Assembly (NCBI RefSeq): GCF_000220395.1 | Contig: NW_004085910.1 | Coordinates: 124,001 to 188,000, forward strand | Direction: 5' to 3' | Length of the DNA stretch: 64,000 nucleotides | Source of the DNA: Ichthyophthirius multifiliis | Taxonomy: Eukaryota > Ciliophora > Oligohymenophorea > Hymenostomatida | Part shown: positions 51,001 through 64,000 of the stretch, in pieces | Layout: every line of letters begins with the position of its first letter | Numbering within the stretch: the stretch's first letter is position 1 | Program-made: the position numbers and the translations under genes | Notes under the pieces: generated by a model | What the model saw: the letters and a program-made list of their open reading frames with translations, nothing else | Database searches by the model: none | What the model was told of the DNA's origin: nothing

Positions 51001-53883
51001 CTATTCCTTATATAATAAACTCGAATTGATTCTATTTAAACTAATTATTAGAAATGTCCAAAAGCTTTAAATTTTAAGAGCTTTATAAAAAAACCATTAA
51101 ATTTTGACAAAACTTATCAGTAATAAGTAAATTTTTCAATTTGAGGATTTAAATAGTGCTTATTTTTCCAATAATAGCAAGCAATTCAGGCAGAAGTTCT
51201 TACAATGTTAACAAACTATCAATATCAAGTACTTTTAAATTGTTAGACTTTTATAAGTTTTCAAGTGCAGAGTAAAAGTTAAGAATTGATTATTAACTAA
51301 AAAGACAGTTTTTTATTATTAATTATTATAAATATTATTTATTATGTGAAATAGATGAATGAAAATTTTATTTTCTAAAAAATTAAAATGAATATTTTAT
51401 ACATTCAAATCCTTCGCTTTATTATTTGTAAAATTCCGAATTTACAATGTTGAAATGTTTATTATTTTACATATTAACTTCCTGTATTATTTCATTTTCA
51501 TTTAAAGAATAACCTAGAACACGAAGATCGTCAGATTTTAAACATAAATTATCTAAATTTAAGAAACGAATTTTTAATTTCAATAATTCATTTGCATTAT
51601 CATAGAATTGCTTTTTTAGTAGTTTTTTCTTATTTTTTGAAATGTCTTTTTCTTCGTTTTTCTTTTTTAAGTACAATTACCATTAATCCTCAAATTTTAA
51701 ACATAATAAATTTTCTAAAGAAATAAAATTGTTAGATAAGCTTAAAGTCTTCAGGTTCTTACTACTTATTAACATCTATTGTAAATATTTTGAATGCTTT
51801 TAGGTTATACCATTTTAACTTAAATCCAGAGTTTCTAAATTTGAACATTCACCTAAATTAATGAGAATTTAAGCTAATTTTTCATCATCGATTGCAAGTT
51901 TATTTTTAGATAAATTTATATTTTATAATGAAAAGTTTTATTTTAAAACTGAAACAAAACTTTCAATAGATTTTAAACTTAATTTTCCTTTTTTTATATA
52001 ATTTTTTGTAAATTATAAAAAAAAAAATACCAATTTTTAATTCCCTTAAATTCAATTGCCTTAAATAATCATTTCTTTTTACAAAATTTCCCAAATTAAC
52101 TAAATCTTAATCATGAAAAGGAGAACATCCTTTTAAGTTCAATATTTCTAATTTATTAAATCTTGCTTATAAAGAATAAACAACTGCACAGGAAATAAGC
52201 TAATTTCCTGAAAAATCTAATTCTTATAAAAACTCACTATTAATTGTAAATTTAGATTCATGCTATCCTTCACCTTTTATATCATTTACTAAATTACAAA
52301 ATTTGATTACTCTTAATTTGCAATTATTCATTAATTTTAAAAGAACAAAAACTATACTATAATGAATTGCATTTCCTATTATTAATAATATATTTATTGA
52401 TTAAAATAAATTAATAAAAAAAGAATTGAAAATAACTTTATACCTGTAATATCTAAATATTATATTGATAATGCATCATGATTAACTATCATACATATAA
52501 TACTTTCACCATCTAAATTATTATATGCTATTGATAGTTTTTATAATGTTTTATTATCTCTTAATGCATGAATAATTACATTGAAACCTTCTGATTTAAT
52601 AAAGTTGACATCTAGATTTAATGATATCCATTTTGGATTTGTTTTTAAATATTAGGCTATTGTATTTGCCCCTTTAAAACCTATTTTATTATTACTTAAA
52701 TCTAATTAAGTTAAGTTTTCGAACATATTTATTGTTGGAATCATTTTTATAAAATTTCCTTAAAGAATTAATGTTTCTTTATTTTTTATTTTTAAATATT
52801 GTATATAAAAAAAAATAACCTAAGCTTTTGTTTATTTGAGGATTATAAAAATCATCTATTCTATTAAGATTATTATATGATAAATTAACACTTTTACATT
52901 TATTAAATATCCTTAAAAGCTGCCCTATTAATTTTGTATTATTCATTTTGTTTCCTGCAAAGTTAATACTTTTTATATTAGAAACTCCCCAAAAGAAACT
53001 TCCAAAAGCTTAAATGAAAACTTTTAAACCGCTTTCTTTTATTTAATTATATGAAATGTTAATTTCTTGTAAGCTTTTATTATTTTTAAGTCCATTAGCT
53101 AAACACATTAAAGAAAAAGCTTCAAATTTCATAAAAGACATATTTAAATGGGTAAGATATTAAGCATTTTATAATGCTGCTAAAACAAAGGCCTATTACA
53201 TTATTTAAATATTGCAATGAGCTAAATTGAGAATTTTAAGACAATTTTTTTATTACTTTGAATAATCCAAAAATTAAATTAAATCTTCAATTACTTCTTA
53301 ATTTATATTATAATTATTTGAAATATTTAATTCTTAAATTGTTTTATTATTTATTAGTCTTTTAAGTATATAGCTTAATAAAAAGCTACTTAAATTACAA
53401 CCTGATAAGTCTAATATTTTAATACTATTATTATATGTTAATGCTTATCCTATTTCCATTAATAAATATGGATGAATATCTGACCCAGCTAATGATAGCT
53501 TTTCTAAATGCTTTGAACGCTTTAACCCTTATGCAAATGCACAAAAGCATTCTAAGTTTTATTCATTTTCTAATACCTCTTCATAACGAGCATTTGTAAT
53601 TTTTTTTTTAAAGTTTCACGAAAATTTTCTTTTTTATTTTTTATTTATTTATTCGTTATTGATTTTATATTACCTCGCCAATATTTTAAGCATTAAGATG
53701 CTTGAAATCTATTTAAAATATAACTATTATGATTTTATGATGATTAGTTTTTGAAATTATATTTCTTAAGCTTTTTTCTTAGATTTTCTTATTTAAATCA
53801 ACTGAATTCTCTGCTAATGAGGAATCGTCACTATTGTCACTTTGTTAATCATTATTTGGTATTAATTATTTCATATATTTCAT
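48070..53883 (-). CDS. Very large leucine-rich repeat (RNI-type) protein
   Basis: Starts at 53883 (MKYMKQLIPNNDQQSDNSDD, acidic N-terminus) and ends at TGA 48072-48070. Most of the length, from about 53500 down to about 49900, is leucine-rich repeats of 25-30 residues, for example SLRHLDLSNCGLTSF followed by a helix and then KELNIKNCEI. The spacing suits the ribonuclease-inhibitor class. Below about 49450 the repeats stop and a different C-terminal region follows (ERRNSVLLFQGDILYSNYW, SFIERLDGFVDSCLSL), ending in a charged tail. Several introns are present (for example near 53600-53675, 52390-52440, 51290-51390 and 48140-48190). It could be two adjacent genes, but no stop separates the LRR part from the C-terminal part in the frame I followed. 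Likely a protein-interaction scaffold. Confidence 0.75.
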
Positions 53884-54456
53884 TTTTATAAATTCTTATT
53901 TTATTTTATCTAATATTATTTTTATAAACTCAATAAATATATTATTATTTATTTATCTTTAAATAGAAAAAAGTATATTTAATTTAATAACAATTATTGA
54001 AAAAAAGTTTAAATTTTATTAGCTTAAAAATTTAAAATTAAAAAAATAATTTTACTAATTAATCTATGTATTTAATTTTTATTATTTTACAAAATTTGAT
54101 TTTTTTTTAAATAAAAATAACAATAAAATAAACATAATAAAAAAATTAAATTAAATTAATTTATTTTTTATTTTTATTATTATTATTTTTTATAATTTAT
54201 TAAATAAAATTATTATTAAAAAAATAAATAAAAAAATTTAATTATATTAATTACAAAATGAGATTAAAAAATAAAATTAAGAAACATAACTTTTATTTGA
54301 TTTTAAAATTTTTTATGTTGTAAACCAAGAAAATTAATATATAAAATAAAAATTAAAATTTAATTTAATTTAATTTAATTTAATTTAATTTAATTTAATT
54401 AAAATAATAAAATAAAATAATTAAAATAAAATACATCAAATAAAATAAAAAATTAT
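53884..54456. other. Divergent intergenic region with a TTTAA repeat
   Basis: Separates the minus-strand LRR gene and the plus-strand four-pass protein gene. A/T-only apart from isolated bases; carries the repeat listed separately. No coding frame. Confidence 0.6.
54358..54402. repeat. (TTTAA)n microsatellite
   Basis: About nine perfect five-base copies, about 55 bp upstream of the ATG at 54457. Confidence 0.9.
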
Positions 54457-55455
54457 ATGTTTTAATCAAACTAAAGTAATTTCAATTCTAAAGTATAAAA
54501 TAATACATCATATTTAGATAACTACTTATATTAATCGAAAATAAACATAATTTCTTAAGAGAATTAGTAATCATATGATTATCCAAGTAATATATACCAA
54601 AGCTAAAATTATACATAAGTTTAATCTACCTAAAATAAAAATATTTAAGAACACTATAGTTCTAAAACGAATATTTAATAAGATCCTTTAAGTATTACCA
54701 ATAATACAATAAATCCTTTATTTGCTGTTTTTTAATATTAAGAATAAAAAATAAAAAATGATTTAAAATTATCTGACAAAAAAATTATATTTTAACTATT
54801 AAATATAATAATAGCATTTATATATGGATTAGCATGCTTACTTTTTTACCCAGATTTATATAATATAAGTCACAAAGCTTATTATTTAGTACTTTATTAC
54901 ATGGCGAACTATATAATAAATTTTTTTATAGCTTTTATATGTGTATTATTATTTTTTGCTTTTTCGAAAGTTTATTAATTAATGAAAGTTAAAATCGAAG
55001 ATTATAAAAGTGGAAAAAATAATAATAATCAGGAAAAAATTAATGAAGAGAACAATTATTCTTTTTAAGAAAGTTAGTTTAGTATTCATTAATTTAAATA
55101 TAATGATGAAAAAAATACTAGTTTTTATTAGAGTTCTTTAGGTTTTTTTCCTTTATTTTTTTACTCTCTTGTCTATCTTTCCTATTTTATTTATCTATTT
55201 TTAAGTCCTGGAATAATATTATTTAAATTTAACTAAATTCATGCTTTTGTTAGCCTTTATTTAATTTATTTGTATTTTTTTGCTTGTATTTATATTATTA
55301 TAGGAATTTTTCATGTTTTTAAGAAAAATTCTGTTTCTAATCATATTTAAGAAATTGAAGAATAATAGTTTTTCTAACCTAATTTTTGGGAATTATAATA
55401 AATTAAATCGAAATTTATAGAGATCAAAAAACAGCCTATATAAAATTTAGACTGA
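54457..55455 (+). CDS. Four-pass membrane protein of unknown function
   Basis: One intronless frame of 332 residues, ATG 54457-54459 to TGA 55453-55455. A polar Ser/Asn/Gln-rich N-terminus of about 105 residues (MFQSNQSNFNSKVQNN...) is followed by two TM segments (LLNIIIAFIYGLACLLFY and YIINFFIAFICVLLFFAF). A charged loop of about 55 residues with Lys/Asp/Asn comes next, then two more TM segments (FFPLFFYSLVYLSYFIYLF and FVSLYLIYLYFFACIYIII) and a hydrophilic tail. The 2+2 arrangement with both termini polar suggests a tetraspan topology with cytosolic ends. No family recognised. Confidence 0.75.
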
Positions 55456-55687
55456 TATTTTAAAGATTTAAATATATTTTTAGAATTCAATGTATATGAA
55501 AATAAATAAGTTTTATATTCGACAATAAGTACGTTAAATTTTTATTTATATAAATATCTATGTATTTTCTGATAATAAAAAAATTATTAAATTATATTTA
55601 GATTTACTTAAATTAGAAAAATATATTTTTTATTTTTTAAAAAATAACAATAATTAAATAATAAATATAAAAAAAATTAACTTAAAA

Positions 55688-59675
<3,988 letters not shown>

Positions 59676-60395
59676 ATTATTTTATATTATTTTATTTTGT
59701 ATTGATTATTAAATATATATCATATAATTTATAAATAAATTTTATTATATAAATTAAATGTTTTATTTTGTGAATTTTATTATATTTATTCCAAAAATAA
59801 AAATATTATAAATAATTAGAATATAGAATTTAAAATTATATATTTTTGCTATGTTATTGGATGCTTATTTAAAGTATTAAATTGTTTACACAAATTAGTT
59901 TCAGTTATATATTAAAGCTTTAGATTATAATTTAATTTATTATATTTGAAATTTATTAGGCAATACATATCTAGACATAATTTTTTATTTCTTGCTTAAT
60001 TTATTATTTTAATACTAAAATTTATAAATATAAATATTATATTCTATAATAAAATTAAAATATTTTTATTAATTTTAATTTTAAATGAATATTTATTTAA
60101 TTGTCTATATTATTCTTTAAAAAAGATGTTCAATATTTATACAGATTTTAAATTAATAATATACAATAATTTTATAAAATAATTTTTACAAAATCAAAAA
60201 TCAAAGCCTTCCAATAAAAATACCTACTCTTCTTTTGAATTTAATGTTAAAATTAAAAAGAAAATATTTTGTAAACTATCAATCAAAAATCAATTTTCCT
60301 TTTGAATGCATTTTTTTCAAAAAATAAAAAAGTAATTACATACTCATTATAGTTAGTTTAAAGACTGTAATTGTTTTTTTAGCACTTTTATGCAT
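59676..60395. other. Intergenic region between convergent genes
   Basis: Contains the 3' ends of the PI3K and MGxxCC genes. The 60180-60395 part is slightly richer in G/C and could be a long 3' UTR of the minus-strand gene. No further coding exon could be joined. Confidence 0.5.
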
Positions 60396-61261
60396 TCAAA
60401 TCTTTAAATCTTACTTTTTTTTCATTTTTTTTGCAGAATTTATTTGATCTAATACTCCAGAAAAACTACCGTCATTTATTTTTTATTTTTAAAAATTGAT
60501 TTTGGTCTTTCTTAACTTACTTACGAACTGTTTTCAAAAGAATCGCTATTATTACTTCTATTTTATTTGGCAAAACTTAATAATGAATTATAATTGCTTG
60601 TTTTTTTTTATAAAATTTATTATTTTATAAATTGTAATTATTATTATTATTATTGTTATTTTTACTCTTCATTTCTGCGTTTTTAATATTTTTATTAATC
60701 TGTTGGTGTCGATTTTTCTTTTTATTAATTATAAGTATTTTTTTATATTTTATTAGTTATTTTTGTCTATTATTCCTATAATTATTAATATTATTATTAT
60801 TATTCTTAGTTAATAATCGTATTAACTTTTATTTCCTTTTTAGCTTGATCTATTATTATTTATTGGTATTGTTCTTTTTATATGGAGTTTTCTTTTATTT
60901 ATGGTTATTATTGATTGCTTTCTATTGATATACTTTTTTATTTTACTTAGTTTTATTCTTATTAAATCTACATATTTATATTTTTACTTTTTATTTTTTA
61001 TATATTTACATTTTGATTTGGGTAATCTTCTTTTTTTATGTCATCAAAATTATTTTTTTGATTATATTATATCATCGAATTCATTTCAATATTTTATTTT
61101 TCATTAATATATTCTAAATCTTAATTTTACTAATTTATGATGTCATCGTTTTAATTTTCTATATTTATTTTTTTTGTATCTATATTCTCTGTTTTTATGT
61201 TTTATGTGTTTATTTATTTAGAATTATCATTTTTAAATTAATTACAGCATGTTTAACCCAT
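60396..61261 (-). CDS. Gln/Asn-rich protein with an N-myristoylation/palmitoylation signal
   Basis: Two exons on the minus strand, 61261-60525 and 60465-60396, with a 59-bp intron; together 807 nt, exactly 269 codons, TGA 60398-60396. The N-terminus MGQTCCNQ carries Gly2 for N-myristoylation and two adjacent cysteines for palmitoylation, so the protein should be tethered to a membrane. The rest (268 residues) is polar and low-complexity, with poly-Gln runs encoded by TAA/CAA, short acidic-basic patches and a Ser/Asn block SNNSDSFENSSFSGVLDQIN before a Lys-rich end. No folded domain is recognisable. Under the standard code it is invisible because it is full of TAA codons. A longer C-terminus by intron retention cannot be excluded. 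Confidence 0.7.
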
Positions 61262-61501
61262 TTTAGGCCTATTTTTTTTTGTGTATTTATTGTTTTAATT
61301 ATATATTATTACTCATATAATAAATAATATTTCATATGAAAATTTATATTTTAAAAATTATTTTTATTAAATTATAAAAAAATTAATTTAAAATTCTAAA
61401 ATCTCCATAAAAATTAAATTCTTTTATTTAATAAAAATTATTTAGATTTATAGATAAAAAAATAAGTAAAAAATAAATAAAAAATTATATTTAACAAATC
61501 A

Positions 61502-63245
61502 TCAACAATGTTTATCAATTAATTAAGCATAAATACTATTTCTATCAATATTTATAATTTCCTATAATTCTTATTTTTTTTCTCTTTAACATTCTTTTTC
61601 TTATCTTGCCCTAAGTACTAATTTTGTTCCCGGTTCTATCATTTCATGATCATAATCATCATTAAATTAATATTTTTATAATCTTAGCATAATCAATATT
61701 TTTCCATAAAAATCAAAATAATAAAAAAAAAAGAACATAATAATAAGACAAGGGTATACGTTTTTGAATTTTTCACCTAAAACAGGTACCTAAGTTAATT
61801 TCTCCTAGTACTGTATTAAATGCACAATCTTTAACACTAATCATTTCTAAATAATTAAAACAAACTGGACAAGCGATTCTTGAAAAGTTTTAACATGTAA
61901 AAAGTAGACTTGGGGCATCCGTCTAATGGTTGCTATAAAGGCCATATATTCCGCTGATTTTGAGTCTAAAATAACCATAATAAGCATTAAATATCATATA
62001 AAGTAAAGGAATTAGAGTTATAATCTAAATCTTTAAAACATCATAATTATATTTATTTAAAAAATCCTTTACAATATTACCAAGTATGGAAATTTCCTTA
62101 AATGAATAAAGACTGGCTTCTGAAATTAGCAAAACAAAACTCATAATCGTTAATAAAATAGCCCAAATATATTTAAAAATAGGCCTTACTTAACAATTCC
62201 AATACCATTCAATTTTACTTATAAGTTAAGCATTTTTTCCTATTTTAGGATCTCTAAGGCTTGACTCAATAACTTTATTTGGATTTTTTTCATTTGCAAT
62301 AACATCTTAAAGCCAAAATGAAGATTTTAAATGGCTTTTCCATTTATTTTTTGATCTTTTAACTTCTTTCAAGTTTCTTTTTATTTTTGTTCTAAGAATT
62401 GCTACACTATCAAGTGAATAGTTAATTTTGTATAAATTTTCGTTTGTTTTTTCTATTTCTTTTATATTTTATTATAATTCTACTAATATATCTTTTGGTA
62501 ATAAATTTGTTATATTATCGCAATACTCTAGTATTTCTTAAGAATCTGAATCATCTTTTTAATTCTCTTTTTCAACTTTTTTTATTAGAAGAACCTGCTT
62601 TGAATGATTTAATAATTTTTCTACTGATTCATTTTATTCATTTTTTATCATTTCTGCTTTAAAATATAAATAAGCCATTTAAAGTTTTAGTTATGCAGTT
62701 CTCCAATGCGCTCTTGGTACTTATACTAAAGAATATCCAAAAAGTAGCATAATTTCAAATAATCCCCAGCAATTTGCCATACTTCTGAGAAATTAAACAA
62801 GTCCATATTATCTCATTAAACCACAATAACGTAAGATAGAAATTAAAATTACTGCAACTATGCCTATAACTATATAAAACTTTAAATTTTCTATTATTGA
62901 ATATTTTAGCTTTCTCCACCATTTCAAATAACCGGATTCTTAGTAACATTATATTAATGGAATCAATAGCCAACATAAAAATGTAACAGCCCAATAATAA
63001 TAAATATATATATGCTATAATTTTATAAATGCATAATCTTCATGTCTTTATATATTATTAATTTCCATTCTGATTTTTATATATATGTCTAATGGTAATA
63101 ATAGTATCATGCCGAATATTATAAATAAATCAATAAATACTACTATCTTTACTATTAATGTAACTTCTTCATTACTATAATACCATATGAACCATATGAT
63201 AAATACAGATAAAAATATAAATTCTAATAATGTTATTATATACAT
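61502..63245 (-). CDS. LMBR1 domain protein, LMBRD2-like multi-pass membrane protein
   Basis: ATG 63245-63243, TGA 61504-61502, one intron at 61683-61776 (94 bp); 550 codons, 549 residues. About nine hydrophobic segments: two at the N-terminus (MYIITLLEFIFLSVFIIWF; TLIVKIVVFIDLFIIFGMIL), three before residue 190, and more after residue 320. A charged cytosolic loop containing a coiled-coil-like stretch (about residues 215-320) lies in between. YGLYSNHQTDAPSLLFTCQN followed by ARIACPVCFNYL corresponds to the conserved block of LMBRD2. LPLDIYIK early on is also typical. Human LMBRD2 is about 695 residues, so this copy has a shorter tail. LMBR1 family members act as membrane receptors or transporter partners. 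Exact role unknown. Confidence 0.88.
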
Positions 63246-64000
63246 TTATATAAAAATATTATTTTATTTATCTTTTCTGTTTGTTTTTGTTTTTTATTTT
63301 ACTTTTATTTTATGCCTTTATTTACTATATTTTATTTTATTTATTTAAATTGTAATTAAAAAAATATAAAATAAAGGTATATTATTATTTTTAAATATTT
63401 TTATATAATATTTATTTTTAATTTAATAATAAAATTTATGATAAATAATAATTATTATTGTTATTATTATTCTATTTTTATAATAGAATATAACAATATT
63501 AAAATTTGATATAAATTCTATTTCTAAGATTTATTATATTGTCTTCTCTTGGAAATTTTGATATAAATAATTTTTGTTATCTTAAATTTTAATATAATAA
63601 ATATTATTAAAAAATATTAAAAAGCATATTTATATATTATATGTAACATATAAAAATTAATTAATAAAAATAATACAAACTTAATAATTTTATTTTTATC
63701 AGAATGAAAAATTAAATTTTTATTTTCAATATAAAAATTATTAAATACCTTTAATATTTGAAATCATTAATAAAGTTTCTTATTTTTTTAAAAAATAAAA
63801 TAATTTTTAAATATATATAACTAAATATTTATTTTGAAAATTTGGTTAAGTTGAAACTTAATTAAATAAGACTTGTCATAATTTTTTAAAATAATAAAAA
63901 TTATAGATATAAATAAATAGAAATTTTTAATATTATTTTCATATATAAAATTTATCTATATTAATATATTTTAGTAAAATATTAGTGTTATATTACTTTA
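63246..64000. other. AT-rich flank with no gene seen
   Basis: Upstream region of the LMBRD2-like gene. A/T homopolymers and short ATT tracts only; no coding frame or RNA gene visible to the window edge. Confidence 0.6.

Noticed and set aside
60901-61107. Plus-strand 68-codon hydrophobic frame
   Set aside because: Antisense of the Gln-rich coding exon: poly-Gln TAA codons read as Leu/Ile/Tyr on the other strand.

Overview
The window reads as macronuclear-type DNA of an extremely AT-rich ciliate. By eye it is about 85% A+T, and intergenic stretches are close to pure A/T. Every convincing gene is open only if TAA and TAG are read as glutamine, with TGA as the stop. Under the standard code the genes break into fragments of under 140 residues. 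Introns are short (about 40-100 bp), AT-rich and GT...AG. This combination fits oligohymenophoreans, and the base composition is closest to Ichthyophthirius, but I cannot confirm a species.

Layout, left to right. 1-431: possible 3' end of a gene. 432-5655: long non-coding stretch with some inverted repeats. 5656-8756 (+): CEBPZ/Noc1-type ribosome biogenesis factor. 10104-11165 (-): beta subunit of protein geranylgeranyltransferase I, with a TGA codon exactly at the zinc-ligand cysteine. 11333-14266 (+): unknown coiled-coil membrane protein. 14656-15042 (+): ribosomal protein eL37. 16189-17455 (+): secreted histidine acid phosphatase. 19616-20481 (+): small unknown gene. 21068-26936 (+): about 1,920-residue cysteine-rich receptor-like protein with EGF, GPS-like and multi-pass membrane regions. 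28343-29104 (+): orphan membrane protein. 30807-31463 (-): longin SNARE. 31704-34951 (-): ABCA-type transporter. 35135-36242 (+): coiled-coil protein. 36799-38391 (+): poorly resolved gene. 38392-42679: simple-repeat-rich non-coding DNA. 42680-44099 (+): single C2H2 zinc-finger protein. 44793-45899 (+): secreted CS/p23-like protein. 46075-47973 (+): MFS transporter. 48070-53883 (-): giant LRR protein. 54457-55455 (+): four-pass membrane protein. 55688-59675 (+): class I-type PI 3-kinase. 60396-61261 (-): Q-rich protein with an MGxxCC acylation signal. 61502-63245 (-): LMBRD2-like membrane protein.

Neighbours do not form operons. Many genes concern membranes and signalling (prenylation, SNARE, ABC and MFS transport, PI3K, LMBR1 family), which is ordinary for a ciliate macronuclear scaffold.

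The two most notable points are the single in-frame TGA at the catalytic cysteine of the prenyltransferase, and a series of apparent frameshifts. Each frameshift lies at or near an A-run and each is short by one base. The pattern suggests homopolymer under-calling or, less likely, slippage decoding.
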